DNA of 64,000 nucleotides from Bactericera cockerelli (GCA_024516035.1 CM044961.1:30952060-31016059); one strand, 5' to 3'. Positions 1 through 10,350 are shown, counted from the stretch's first letter. Notes: generated by a model from the letters alone, not told the origin. Numbers and translations: made by a program.

Positions 1-103
1 TGTGTGGTGTGTGTGGTGTGTGTGGGTGTGGTGTGGTGTGGTGTGTGTGTGTGGTGTGTGTGTGTGTGGGTGGGTGTGTGTGCGTGTGCGTTGTGTGTGT
101 TTG
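1..103. repeat. (GT)n-rich microsatellite
   Basis: Impure TG/TGG dinucleotide tract running to the left edge of the window. The interruptions (GGTG, GGGTG) suggest an old, degrading array. No coding potential. Confidence 0.9.
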
Positions 104-405
104 ATGGGCTGGCGAAGCGGCGGGTGTAACCCGCTAGTACACTATAATACACATAATACAGGCTAGGTCCTTGCTAGATTCATAGTTGTTAGCTCAATAT
201 TACTAGACATTACAAGTTATATAAATTATACATCAGGGTGGATTTATATTGTCTATTTCAGATATGTATATGAACAATGCATATGTATACAGTTTAATGT
301 TGCTTTAGGGTAATATATTTTTAATATACTAATATCAACCTTTGTAAATTTACCAAAAAATTCGAACCTATCACTGTATGGACCTTGCATTCTCTCCTTA
401 AATTT

Positions 406-419
406 GCTCTCTCTCCCTC

Positions 420-468
<49 letters not shown>

Positions 469-496
469 GTCTATCTCTTTCTCTCTCTCTCTTTCT
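406..496. repeat. (CT)n microsatellite
   Basis: Almost pure CT dinucleotide tract with occasional CC or TT interruptions. It is the first of about a dozen long polypyrimidine or polypurine tracts in the window. Confidence 0.9.
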
Positions 497-692
497 GATA
501 TATAACTACTTATTCAGGTAAGTTACAGTTATGTATATCTACGTTGAAAACTCATTTATATTTCCAAGTACACTTCTACAATCTCTGTTCTTCTACAGGG
601 TGTTGAGAGTAAAACCATCGTGCTGATAATTTATAAGGATTTAGACTAGGAGTAATATCGTCATACACGCGTACAACCCTGTATACTTAGAG

Positions 693-870
693 TTGTCAGG
701 TCCTTGTTCCAGAAACACTCTCCACTCTCCAAATCCTCAAATCTCCCTTTTAACTGTCACACAACGCACTCTGATTGGTTCATTTGAACTCAAGAACCAA
801 TCAGAGTGCGTTGTGTGACGGTTGAAACGGAGATTCGGAGAGTAGAAAGTCTTTCTGGAATGGGTCACAG
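693..870. mobile_element. RepH fold-back MITE, copy 1
   Basis: Inverted repeat of about 178 bp. The left arm reads TTCCAGAAACACTCTCCACT and its reverse complement closes the element. Near the centre the arms carry CTCTGATTGGTT and AACCAATCAGAG, an inverted CCAAT-box pair, separated by only a few bases. Other copies lie immediately downstream and at 58071-58236. Arm length and the absence of an ORF indicate a non-autonomous DNA transposon. The ends of the best copy resemble CAGTG-type hAT termini, but no clear target duplication was found. Confidence 0.7.
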
Positions 871-1052
871 GTCCTCGTTCCAGAAACCACTCTCACTTCA
901 TAATCCGTCGTCCTTTCAACCGCCACATAATTCGCTCTGATTGGTTAATTAGTTAATTTGTACGCATTAACCAATCAGAGTGCGTTGTGTGTCTCGGTTG
1001 AAAAGGAGATTTGGGGATTATGAGACTGAGAGTGATTTCCGTAACGAAGTCA
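871..1052. mobile_element. RepH fold-back MITE, copy 2 (directly abuts copy 1)
   Basis: Same architecture as 693-870: GTTCCAGAAACCACTCTC on the left, its complement on the right, and the central inverted CTCTGATTGGTT / AACCAATCAGAG pair. The two elements touch without spacer DNA. This suggests insertion into the terminus of an existing copy, or tandem duplication. Confidence 0.65.
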
Positions 1053-1850
1053 TTACACAATTCATTAGGAGGAGGTCCAGCCGTAAAATGTGGAATAATA
1101 AGAATACCATAATTGATATATTACCCACATGAGTCTGTAGGTCATATGAAGTCAAAATTAACGAATAGGACTGAATTGTCCCTTCTATTGTGTCAAATGT
1201 AAAAATAAATGCTCATGTTACAATAATGTACACACCTGTACCCTATTAAAATAGTACTTCTACAGTCTAATTTCAGTACATAAAATTTTACTCACTGCCT
1301 TAGGGAATTATACTCACAGAAAAATTATAATACAGACTATTTTCTCAAGAATTTTACTAGACATAGGTAAAAGTGAGATTGGTCTGTAGCTGTGAATTGG
1401 TACTATTATACTGTGCTTGTATAGGTCGGGGAAAATACCATTTGTCATACTTAGGTAAATTTACCAACGACATGCATCACCCCGTATATTTATATATAGA
1501 TACTTAGATACCTAATATAAATTATATAAATTACAACCCTTTCTACTTACAGCTGCCTAGTGAACTATGAAGAGAACTATGGTTCTAATACCTCCCCTTA
1601 TCTACCCTAACCTTCCCTTATTTTTACCTTCACCTACCCTATTCTTATTCTTACCTCAACTTTTAATTTCAGCTAGAAGGGACAGGAATAATATTAAGTT
1701 CAATTTTTTCTTCATCCCTCTCAGCTTGTACCTCCAGCTTTTTTACCTTCTTTTATTCGACTTGAGAGTTACGTCGAAAGTCAAATGAAAATTTCTCGTT
1801 TCATAAAGTATGTATACCTATTATAATTTTTATTTCTCTTTTTTTAACTC
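1053..1850. other. AT-rich DNA, no feature recognised
   Basis: No recognisable repeat family, RNA gene or convincing ORF. The 73-codon open frame at 1567-1788 is low complexity (Leu/Pro/Phe-rich) and matches nothing recognised. Confidence 0.5.
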
Positions 1851-1899
1851 TAAAAAGACAATGTAATATGTACACTACAAATAATTATTATAGACATTA

Positions 1900-2011
1900 A
1901 AAAATTGAAACAATAAAGAGGGAAAAAAAAGGATAAATAAATATACACATATAATTATGTCCTAACTAAAGGGCGGGGTTACTACCTATGGTAATCTCTT
2001 CCACCCAACCT
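1900..2011 (-). repeat. RepD retroposon, copy 1
   Basis: On the minus strand this starts GGTTGGGTGGAAGAGATT and continues through a degraded hairpin and CCCGCCCTTTAGTTAGGAC into an AT-rich tail. It is one of about fifteen RepD copies, most of which start at the same base. Confidence 0.75.
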
Positions 2012-2070
2012 ATGAACTTCGTTTTATACAAAACTTGCTTTACGGAATAGAAATTGATTTTTTTTAACTA

Positions 2071-2175
2071 TAATTACTTTTGTGATATCACTACTCAAAC
2101 TCGCTTTAATAAATCTACGCTGAAACCAGGACTTGAACCACCGACCTTCAGGTTACAAGTCCGTCGCCTTATCCT
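2071..2175 (-). repeat. RepP SINE (tRNA-like head)
   Basis: On the minus strand it carries GACTTGTAACCTGAAGG and GGTGGTTCAAGTCCTGG, a RNA polymerase III B box. The body is TTTAGTAAAGCGAGTTT followed by the palindromic TGTGATATCAC. Other copies lie at 32893, 35005, 36385, 47214 and 53522. Confidence 0.7.
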
Positions 2176-2235
2176 ACGTAAGTTTTATATTCGACAATTT
2201 TTGGCATGACATTTTTTTTTGTTGTTGCATGATAA

Positions 2236-2416
2236 TGATATTGCCTTATTTATACTGCCCGATTAGATCTAATTCCAGCAGTAAGCCCAAGACACATTAT
2301 TATTAGGTGCTCAAAATACCAAATGGGAGGGTAACTTTTCATGTCCCAGCTGGGTTTTGAACCCGCGACCTCTGTATTACCAGTCAGACGCCTTGACCAC
2401 TGAGCTACCGGGACAG
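2236..2416 (-). repeat. RepB SINE, copy 1 (tRNA-like head)
   Basis: The minus strand begins TGTCCCGGTAGCTCAGTGG (A-box region) and carries GGGTTCAAAACCC (B box). The body ends ATCTAATCGGGCAGTATAAA followed by AAGGCAATAT. Copies share the tail GGGCAGTATAAATAAGGCGA. The head resembles a tRNA but would not make a functional one. Confidence 0.8.
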
Positions 2417-2781
2417 ACATGATCTGTTTCTCTTAGCCAATAAAAATCATTCGCTTTGAAATAAAAGAGAAAGTTGGGGGAAAAAAATAGACACATTCAC
2501 ATTCCTGTAACTAGACACCCCAGTGTAAAAACTTCAAAGGGTAACAACAAAAAAGCACGAGAACAAAGGACGTTTGATCCTAATCGGATGTATGGAGAAC
2601 CACATTAAAAACAAAAATGGAATAAAAATTTGATTTTAAAATTTTTATAAATGAAATAACAATAATAAAAAACCGCAGATTAATGATTATCTCATCTGTT
2701 CTGCCACATTAAATTCTTAAATTAATGTGAAAATATGCCCTTGTATTAAAATAATTAAATTCAATTTATGGCTGAAAAATC
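2417..2781. other. AT-rich spacer, nothing recognised
   Basis: No ORF, tRNA-like box or shared repeat was recognised. Confidence 0.4.
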
Positions 2782-2872
2782 ATTTGTCTTCTTTCACTTT
2801 GCCTTTTCCCTAACCTACTTCGGGTCGGCATTGTTCAACCTCATGGTCGAGGTTGAGTGAATGGTTGTGGCA
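2782..2872 (-). pseudogene. 3' terminus of an RTE-like LINE (fragment)
   Basis: The minus strand translates as NNADPK, stop, VREKAK, stop. This matches the short C-terminal peptide pattern (ADPK-x-x-WEK) that I associate with insect RTE-like LINE ORFs. A second, less decayed fragment lies at 33158-33232 (NNADPKYVWEKTD, stop). Only the last ~25 codons remain, with an in-frame stop. The clade name rests on memory of this end motif and is tentative. Confidence 0.4.
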
Positions 2873-2917
2873 CATTTTTTAAGGCTGGATGACTTTCCAA
2901 ACGCCAACGATTCTATT

Positions 2918-3106
2918 TGATTTAACGTCCAGTCTAGGACGGGGGTATTACCCTGTAAACTCACAAAAAAGATATCTACATTAACCTCACCCTGCCTGGG
3001 TTGGGCTGGGAACGTCCAGCATCAAGAGTGTTTGAATGTGAGTGGTTATCTCGCTGGGAGTTGCTTAACTGCAGTGACATGACGAGAACTGGAGTACTCG
3101 ACGCCT
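2918..3106 (-). repeat. RepF SINE, 5S-rRNA-derived head (copy 1)
   Basis: The minus strand begins GGCGTCGAGTACTCCAGTTC and continues TCGTCATGTCACTGCAGTTA, a decayed version of the 5S rRNA segment that includes the internal promoter. The shared body follows (GGTTAATGTAGATA, then GAGTTTACAGGGTAATACCC). Better preserved heads lie at 37946 and 34943. Confidence 0.65.
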
Positions 3107-3117
3107 TCAAAACAAAT

Positions 3118-3655
3118 TGGTAAGCTTTAATCATATTTAAATCGTGTTAATCACTTTCGTGATATCACAACTACTGAAACTCGCTCTACTAAATATTTGA
3201 AATTATGCCCGTATAGTATAATAATAATATTCAATCAATGTCTAATTGAGAGAGAGACAATAAAATAAATATATTTTACATTTATTATTTTTATTTATTT
3301 ATCTTAATATATAAATGTCAAAGTCACTGACTGATCATCGCTCTACAGCCCAAACCGTAAGTCCTAGGAAGCTGAAATTTGGTAGGTAGTTTTGTCTTAT
3401 AGTCTAGATGTGCAATAAGACGGGATTTTTCGAAATTCCCACTACAACACCTGCCATTGGCGAAAAAGGATTTTTTGCTTTCACGGCCATGCCTCGGCCC
3501 GCAAAGCGGGCGACAGCCCGCCAGTTATAAATACCAATATTTAGTAATTATTTTAAATTAGTAAATATTTGCTGAACTTGGGACTTGAACCTCCGACCTC
3601 CAGGTTAAGAGTCCGAAGACTTATTATCGATCAATCTCCTGAAGTCGGTTTCAAA
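3118..3655 (-). repeat. RepP SINE split by a 362-bp insertion
   Basis: RepP sequence runs 3118-3199 and resumes at 3562. The 10-bp word TAAATATTTG sits at both junctions (3190-3199 and 3562-3571), as expected of a target-site duplication. The intervening 3200-3561 contains the Helitron-like element at 3302-3524. Confidence 0.6.
3302..3524 (+). mobile_element. Helitron-like non-autonomous element, copy 1
   Basis: Begins TCTTAATATATAAATG after an A and ends with a GC-rich hairpin (CCCGCAAAGCGGG) a short distance before CCAG followed by T. This approximates the Helitron pattern of 5' TC, a subterminal hairpin and 3' CTRR inserted between A and T, although the terminal CTAG is degraded to CCAG. 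The internal text (CAGCCCAAACCGTAAGTCC) differs from the two copies at 27027 and 38624, so this is a separate subfamily. No Rep/helicase coding sequence. Confidence 0.5.
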
Positions 3656-4040
3656 CTATTACTTTCTAACGGAACCTAAGAATATTTTTCCTTTTTTTTT
3701 AATAAGATTTTTTTTACTCCCAACTATAGTAAATTTTTCCGGCTGTAAATTTCTGCACACGTTTGAATTTTTTTATTCGTTTTTTTTCCTCTCTCTCTCT
3801 CTTCAAAGTTTTGATGTGGTGAAAAGAGAAGACGAATACAGATTGGAAAATTAAATCCTACAAACTTGGCTGAATATTAATTTGCCATCAGTGCCGCATA
3901 AGCTGAATTATTGAACAATACGGTTCCGGGTGTATTCGGAGCGATAGAGAGGAGGATTTTTAAGTTTTAAGGGAGTATGGCGCACTGTTGCAGTGGAACC
4001 CAGCACTTCGGTCGAATCTTGGAAAATTTTGACTGCTCTC
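3656..4040. other. Spacer with poly-T runs, nothing recognised
   Basis: AT-rich with several T runs and a short CT tract near 3790. No supported feature. Confidence 0.4.
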
Positions 4041-4266
4041 AGAAGAAGAAGAAGAAGAAGAAAAAAAAAATATCGCCTTATTTATACTGCCCGATTAGGA
4101 CTATTAAGTCCCAATATTCCAGCAGTAAGCCCAAGACATATTATTATAGGGTAAAAATCCCAGATAGGAGGATAACTTGCCATGTCCCGACTGGGTTTCG
4201 AACCCGCGACCTCTGGTATCTCTGGATTCACAGAGTGCCGCCTTTACCACGGAACTACCGGGACAC
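4041..4266 (-). repeat. RepB SINE, copy 2, with AAG/A-rich flank
   Basis: Minus-strand RepB. The head carries GTCCCGGTAGTTCCGTGGTA and GGGTTCGAAACCCAG, and the 3' end reaches GGGCAGTATAAATAAGGCGA. An (AGA)n/A-rich run lies beyond the 3' end on the plus strand. A 124-codon open frame across this copy is a by-product of the repeat. Confidence 0.8.
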
Positions 4267-4268
4267 TA

Positions 4269-4420
4269 AAAGTCTGGCTGGGGGACTACAGAGAGTAGAC
4301 CAGCATTGGCTTGGTTCTGGGGGCCCTTGTCAATTATTAGCTTCCTTGTAGAGACACTGGTAGAAGTGCTGAGTCATTCCTCCACTTTCTGGCTACCATC
4401 GTTCACGATGACGCCACCCT
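4269..4420 (-). repeat. RepC module, copy 1
   Basis: Ends on the plus strand with CTACCATCGTTCACGATGAC then GCCACCCT, and begins with GTCTGGCTGGGGGACTA. The same ~150-bp text in the opposite orientation is at 5491, 10351 and 14093. No ORF or tRNA-like head; class unknown. It directly abuts RepB. Confidence 0.7.
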
Positions 4421-4857
4421 ATGATGATGAAAATAAATGAGAGTGGTTTTTTTGGGGGGGGGGGGCTGTGGGGTCATTGATTTCTCAATTCTATAAAACC
4501 ATTACTTTCGGAATAAAAAATTCCTGCACGCACAAAAATACCTGGATACCACATAAAAGCAGCACAGAGATGACATTTTCTATGTACCTGCCAATTTGCT
4601 CGAACCCTGCATGAATTCCTCACATCATTAGCGAAAATTGCGAATTGCTAATGCATGTACAATGATTTTCATATGTTCAATCAAAGGCGAGTCCCCATTT
4701 CGAGTGCTTCATTCATTATGCAACGGGCCATTTCACGTGAGCGTACACTATTGAATTACCACTTCATAGCATTGACTTCTGTTTGAGAGAAAATGTAAAG
4801 TGGATTTTGAATTGCATACGAGTGTGGTGTGCGTTGTACTTTTCTACAGAGACGAAC
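4421..4857. other. No feature recognised
   Basis: Includes a G10 run near 4456-4468. No supported gene or repeat family. Confidence 0.4.
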
Positions 4858-5088
4858 CAACTGGTGGTCAAGTGGTCAATGCACTAGTCTGGTAATCTCC
4901 AGGTAGCGTAGGAATCCGTTGGTTTGAATCCCACCCAGTGCATGAATTTTTCCTCATTAATTTGAGTATGTTGCCGATTGTTGCCACATAATAATAAGAT
5001 TCTGAGGGTTAAGTGATAGAAAATGTTTTGAGCATTAACCTCACCTGGTGGTTACCTTCCACTGAAGAGTGTTATTATTATAACCTAA
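4858..5088 (+). repeat. RepA SINE, copy 1 (full length)
   Basis: Head GGTCAAGTGGTCAATGCACT, then GTTGGTTTGAATCCCACCC (B box), then AGTGCATGAATTTTTCCTC. The body runs through AATAATAAGATTCTGAGGG and CCTGGTGGTTACCTTCCACT and ends GAAGAGTGTTATTATTA. About ten copies or fragments occur in the window. Confidence 0.85.
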
Positions 5089-5167
5089 GACTGAATGCGG
5101 GGAACAGCTGTGAGAGTGGAATCTTTTTTTATTTTTTTCTTCTTTTTTAAAGGTTATAATATTATAT

Positions 5168-5332
5168 TGTGCACCGGAACCGCTTTCGCATAACTTCAGG
5201 GCACTTTACCTTTACATCCATGCCATTCCGGAAACGGAAAACTCGGTTAGAATATTCCGCTCCGGCCGGGATTCGAACTCGCAACCTCCGGGTCAGTAAC
5301 CAATGCTCTTAACTACTGATCCATGGAGGTCA
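5168..5332 (-). repeat. RepO SINE, copy 1
   Basis: The minus strand carries GGTTGCGAGTTCGAATCCCG (B box) after an A-box-like AGTAGTTAAGAGCATTGGTT. The body is GTTTCCGGAATGGCATGGAT then GAAAGCGGTTCCGGTGCAC. A second copy is at 56405-56575. Confidence 0.75.
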
Positions 5333-5490
5333 GCAATGGAATCTAGAAAATATTTCTTCAATACCCGCAAATATAATTTATCCATTCCTACAGGAATTGA
5401 GAAATATATATAGTTAAATTTAAAATCAAAAAAAAGTTTTCATTTATCATCGACGATGGCCCTTTTTTCTAATACGAGGGTCATCATAAT

Positions 5491-5666
5491 AGGGTGACGT
5501 CATCATCATCATATGTTGGCGTCATCGTGAACGATGGTAGCCAGACAGCGGAGGAATGACACAGCACTTCTGCCACTGTCTTTATAAGGAGGCTAATAAT
5601 TGACAAGGGCCCCAGAACCAAGCCAATGCTTGTCTACTCCCTGGTTTATAGTCCCCCAGCCAGACA
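5491..5666 (+). repeat. RepC module, copy 2
   Basis: Contains GGCGTCATCGTGAACGATGG, AATAATTGACAAGGGCCCC and the terminal GTCCCCCAGCCAGAC, the same order as copies at 10351 and 14093. The left part has a short (CAT)n expansion. Confidence 0.75.
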
Positions 5667-6107
5667 TGATTTTTTTGTATAAAAGGAAAATAATATATTT
5701 TTATTAAAGGAAAACTTTATAAAATGAAAAAAACAACTTAAAGCTCTAATGAATTCAACAAGTTTGACATTCAATATGTAACAAATTATGCATTCAATGA
5801 GACTAGGATTCATTGTCGTCTCATATTATAACTGCATAATTTGTTAAACCTATGATATTTGCAAACGTGGGTTTGGGCTGTTCGTGGGGTACGTTCAGTA
5901 AGTGGTGGACCCTAGAGTTTGTAAAATAATTTCATAATGAAACTTAATACCATTAATTGGCATAGTTATTAAAAACTTAAATCTATTGAAATTTCGAATC
6001 CAGAAAAAAACATTCAACTGTGCTATAAATTTTAATACCTTTTCAAACGTAGCTGGAATGTTCTGGGTGTTAAAAAAGTTATGCAAAACTATTTTTCGAG
6101 AAAAGGG
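5667..6107. other. Unclassified DNA containing a short inverted repeat
   Basis: AT-rich. Contains a perfect 14-bp inverted repeat, TAACAAATTATGCA at 5779-5792 and TGCATAATTTGTTA at 5833-5846, around a 40-bp loop. Overlapping open frames at 5895-6146 and 5986-6204 are opposite-strand readings of AT-rich repeat sequence. Confidence 0.5.
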
Positions 6108-6842
6108 TTCGAAAAAAAAAAACAAAATACTGCCAATAATGGACACAATACTTCCTCATGATTGTTTCACATTGTACACACGTGGCAATTTTGAGATTTT
6201 TTAATAAATCACTTGTATCTCCAAAACCACTTAACTGATTTTCTTCAAATTTGTTTTAAATGGTAGTATACTATTTTTCTACATTCTAGAATCTACAAAA
6301 AATTCTGTATCGGCAAGTCGGGGATAACTCTTTTTTTCACGTTTTAGTCAATTTTTTTTTTTTTTTTTTTTTAAATCAGAGCTAAATCATAATTAAAAAA
6401 AATCATTATTAATGGGCTATTTAAAACGACAATATGCATATATATATATACCGAATTTCATCAAAATCGGGTGTACCGTTCACGAGGTATAAGCGTTTAA
6501 GTAAAAAGTTAATGCTCAGGTGCATGGTCTCTTTCACCTAGAACCGCTAGTGCGAAGTTGATGAACTTAAAATGGGACCATCTACAGAACGTCTTCTATA
6601 TGGTTAGAAATTTTTATCGAAATTCGAGTAGTTTCTGAGATTTGCGCGTTACAAGGAATACTTTTAACAGACAGACAGACCAACGGACAGACAGACCGGC
6701 AGACAAAAACAAAGTTACTCAGGAGATTATGAAACGTCCAGAAATACGAGAAAGAAAAAAAATGAAATCGGAGAAAAAAAATATTTAAAAAAACACAATT
6801 GTTCCAATTTCTAATATTCGAGATTTCTCGGAAGTAATACGT
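6108..6842 (+). repeat. RepJ dispersed repeat, copy 1
   Basis: About 735 bp matching 21620-22405. Shared landmarks in order: ATAATGGACACAATACTTCC, ATTTTCTTCAAATTTGTTTT, CTGTATCGGCAAGTCG, CGAGTAGTTTCTGAGATTTG, an impure (CAGA)n tract and AGGAGATTATGAAACGTCC, ending near CGGAAGTAATA. There is no long ORF. The class is unresolved; a truncated retroelement or Helitron relative is possible. Confidence 0.65.
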
Positions 6843-7721
6843 AGCTTTCCATTTTTGAATGGGGCACAAATTCCTTGAGGTAATTAATTATAGCCTGGGG
6901 AGGTAAAAGAAGGGTGATGGGAGGAAAAGAGAGAAAGAGAGGCAGGAGACTTTAACGAAGGTGAGAGAAAGAGATAAAGAAAGAAATGAGAGAGAGAGAG
7001 AGAGAGATAAAAATGGGAGGTAGATATACAGGGTGATCGAAACCACCCAGCCACTATCTTTTTCTCGAGAACGGTTTGAGTTAGGATCTTGAAACAAAAA
7101 ATTAGTCCCCAATATGGAGTCTGAAGTTTTATGTGAAAATATTTTGAATCTCCGCCCACCGCCCCTAAGGGCGTTTTCAGGGGGGCACATGTCCGTTTCT
7201 CTCGAATTTTAAATGGAATGCATATTTTTTTATTTTACATTCAAAACATGCAAAGCAAGTTAGTAACACTAGTAAAAAGAAAAAAAATATTCCTTGGTTC
7301 GAGTCCCGAAAAAACACGGTTTTTAGAAGAAAATAGACCCAGGTTCCGCAAGTCATTACGGGCACCCGGTAAACGTTGTAAAAAAACTAAAAATGTCAAA
7401 AAATAGGTAAAGTTCTCGTCTTTAATTGAATGTACTTACTTCTATTCTTAAAGTAAGTCATAGGTCCTTAAATTGGTCATAAACTTTTTTCAGGTTCAAA
7501 AGACCTAAAGTCCAGAAATTTAAATTCGACCCCCTATTTTTTTTTCTGTAACATAAAAGTAGAAAATAATTAGCATACAATGCAAAAAAAAATAACTCTC
7601 TGCGATTTTTTTCCTCAAAATGGCAGACGAATAACCTCTGAAAAGCGTTCATTTCCGTGCGCGTGAGTCATGACACGAGTCCGTGCCTGAAGTTTGTATG
7701 TACGAAGTAGATAACTCACTT

Positions 7722-8190
7722 CTACAGATGTTCAAAAACACCACCCTCTGCTGCAATACATTTCCTGAGTCTGCCAGGATAGGTGGCATGAATTCTCTCT
7801 AGCTCTTCAGGTGTGATGTTGCGGCAGATCTCAATGATACGCAGCTTCATATTTTCCACATCTGTTGGCCTGGTTCGGTATGCTAGATCTTTCACCTTTC
7901 CCCACAGGTAAAAACCCATGACGGTGAGGTCCAGGGTGCCGGGGGGATAAGGGTTTGGTCCTCCTTTGCCGATCCATCTTCGAGGGAACAAGCGATCAAG
8001 TTGTTCTCGCACCGTCAGATAAAAATGAGGTCTAATTTAACCTATTCACTTGATCCTTGGCAGATAGCTGTTGATGCAGAGAAAATAATGAAAATTACTC
8101 TCCTTTAGAATTTGCTCAACGCACGTGTAAGGAATGGCCGAATCTCTCGCTATACCTATCTCGGATGCTGTCTTCATGGTTTACAGTAAC
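7722..8190 (-). pseudogene. Tc1/mariner-like (IS630 superfamily) transposase, internally deleted
   Basis: The minus strand first reads a helix-turn-helix-like stretch (8045-8180: TASEIGIARDSAIPYTC, then ILKESNFHYF) ending in a stop. A second 96-codon frame (7722-8012) follows, containing FPRRWIGKGG, LDLTVMGFYLWGKVKD and the C-terminal ATYPGRLRKCIAAEGG. In related insect transposases the motif is PRSPDLTPxDFFLWG, whose Asp is the third catalytic acid; here it is Gly (VMGFYLWG). The region with the first two catalytic aspartates is missing. It is a dead remnant with intact C-terminal coding signal. Confidence 0.65.
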
Positions 8191-8370
8191 CGCAGAACGA
8201 ACATTAATAATATTATCATAAGCTGTCGTTCTTTTTCTAATTTTGTAGAGGTGAGTTACCTACATCGTACATACAAACTTCAGGCATGGACTCGTGTCAT
8301 GACTCACGCGCATGGAAGTGAACACATGTCAGAGGTTATCGCAGAAAGTTCATTTTTTTCGTCTACCCGC

Positions 8371-8580
8371 ACCCTGGACCCAACCGATTTTCACCTGTGG
8401 GGAAAGGTGAAAGATCTAGCATACCAAACCAGGCCAACAGATGTGGAAAATATGAAGCTGTGCATCATTGAGATCTGCCGGAACATCACACCTGAGGAGC
8501 TAGAGAGAGTTCATGCCACCTATCCTGGCAGACTCAGGAAATGTATTGCAGCAGAGGGTGGTGTTTTTGAACATCTGTAG
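8371..8580 (+). pseudogene. Second, inverted transposase C-terminal fragment
   Basis: Plus-strand frame reading TLDPTDFHLWGKVKDLAYQT, then NITPEELERVHATYPGRL and RKCIAAEGGVFEHL, stop. It is nearly identical to the minus-strand fragment at 7722-7930. The Asp before HLWG is kept here, unlike the other copy, but everything upstream in the same frame is arm sequence and not transposase. The duplication is explained by the inverted-repeat structure of the 7029-9246 element. Confidence 0.65.
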
Positions 8581-9246
8581 AAGTGAGGCACGGACTCGTG
8601 TCATGACTCACGCGCACGGAAATGAACGCTTTTCAGAGGTTATTTGTCTGCCATTTTGAGGAAAAAAATCGCAGAGAGTTAATTTTTTTTGCATTGTATG
8701 CTACTTATTTTCTACTTTTATGTTAAAGAAAAAAAAATAGGGGGTCGAATTTAAATTTCTGGACTTTTGGCCTTTTGAACCTGAAAAAAGTTTATGACCA
8801 ATTTAAGGACCTATTACTTACTTTAAGAATAAAAGTAAGTACATTCAATTAAAGAGGAGAACTTTACCTATTTTTTGACATTTTTAGTTTTTTTACAACG
8901 TTTACCGGGTGCCCGTAACGACTTCCGGAACATGGGTCTATTTTCTTCTAAAAACCATGTTTTTTCGGGACTCGAACCAAGGAATATTTTTTTTCTTTTT
9001 ACTAGTGTTACTAACTTGCTTTTCATGTTTTGAATGTAAAATAAAAAAATATTGCATTCCATTTAAAATTCGAGAGAAACGGACATGTGCCCCCCTGAAA
9101 ACACCCTTAGGGGCGGTGGGCGGAGATTCAAAATATTTTCACATAAAACTTCAGACTCCATATTGGGAACTAATTTTTTGTTTCAAGATCCTAACTCAAA
9201 CCGTTCTCGAGAAAAAGATAGTGGCTGGGTGGTTTCGATCACCCTG

Positions 9247-9625
9247 TACAGGTAGAATAGAGATTGAGAGAGATGAAGGTGAGGGAAATAGAAAGAAAGA
9301 AAGTAGAGAAAGAGAGAAACGAGAGAGAGAGGTAAAAATGGGAGATAGATATATAGGTAGAATAGAGAGATTGAGAGATATGGAGGAAGAGAGAGATAGA
9401 GAGGAACGAGTAAAATAAAGAGAGAAAGGAGATTACAAAGAATATATTAAGTAAGGTACATAGAGAGAGAAAAAAAATGGGAAGAGAGATATTGCAGGAG
9501 AGAAATGGAAGATTTAATCGGGAGAAGGGAGAAAGATTGAGACAAACGGAATAGGAGGAGTTACTAAGAAGAAAGGGAGAGAGAAAAGAGAGGGAAAGAT
9601 TAAAGGGAGAGAGCAAAAACCATAA
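9247..9625. repeat. (GA)n-rich tract
   Basis: Polypurine-biased imperfect GAGA/GAAA repeat. The overlapping opposite-strand open frames (Ser/Leu-rich or Glu/Arg-rich) are artefacts of this composition. Together with 6901-7020 it flanks the fold-back element, and GTAGATATA-like text recurs on both sides. Confidence 0.8.
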
Positions 9626-9679
9626 TTAAAAATTAATACCTGTTCAAGTCAAGAATTTACCACTATTACATAAGTAACA

Positions 9680-10080
9680 ACTATCTCTTTCACTTCTGTT
9701 CCCTCTTTCCTTTCTCTTTGTAACATTATTTCTCCTTCTCTCTTCTTTCTATTTTTATCTTCTCTTTTGGTGACATTCTTTTTTCTATTCTCACTATCTC
9801 TTTCTGTCTCTTTTTTTTTATCAATTTTCTCAATATAACTCATTTTTCTGAGTGTCAAAATCCTTTCTTTTTCTGTTCTCTAATATATTTCTCTTGTTCC
9901 TCTGATACTCCTTCTCTTATTTTCTTTGAATTTTTTCTTCTCTTTCTCTCTCTATCTGTAACATTTTAAATCTCCTTTCCTTTTTCTTTCCCTCTCCTTC
10001 TCTCTAGAGCCATTCCTCTGTTGTCCTAGTGACCTTTAGTATTTCTCTTCTCTCTTCTTTCCTTCTCTTCCCGCTTTCTC
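9680..10080. repeat. Polypyrimidine (CT/TTC) tract
   Basis: Imperfect TCTC/TTCTC-rich sequence; low complexity. Confidence 0.8.
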
Positions 10081-10350
10081 CCTAATTTCGTCTTCTCTGT
10101 CTGAATTCCTGGAATGACATCTATTCTTGTTGCAAATTGTATTCAATGGGGTTGAAAATTGCATTAATTAGCGTTACAAATTCATAAAGGTGCTGTGGTC
10201 AGTATACAATACCTGGCAGCATTAAAGCAACAGTAGGTTGACCTTTTCAGAAGTAACAGTTGGAAAAGAACTTTTTTTATACTTAAAAGGACTGAGTTGT
10301 TCCTTTCGTTTTTTTTTATTATTAATAAATTGAATAAAAATCATTATGAC

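Larger units (their letters stand above)
7029..9246. mobile_element. Tc1/mariner-type fold-back element, 2218 bp
   Basis: The termini are exact inverted copies, CAGGGTGATCGAAACCACCC at both ends, each flanked by TA (7027-7028 and 9247-9248), the Tc1/mariner target duplication. Inverted arms of roughly 650 bp extend inward with high similarity. The core holds two oppositely oriented fragments of one transposase gene, described separately. The element cannot encode a transposase but could be mobilised in trans. The arms would form a long hairpin RNA if transcribed. Confidence 0.8.

Noticed and set aside
1..103. Telomeric repeat
   Set aside because: TG/TGG dinucleotide-type repeat, not the TTAGG expected of most arthropods.
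3977..4351. 124-codon open frame
   Set aside because: Runs through RepB and RepC repeats; the same text is non-coding at other copies.
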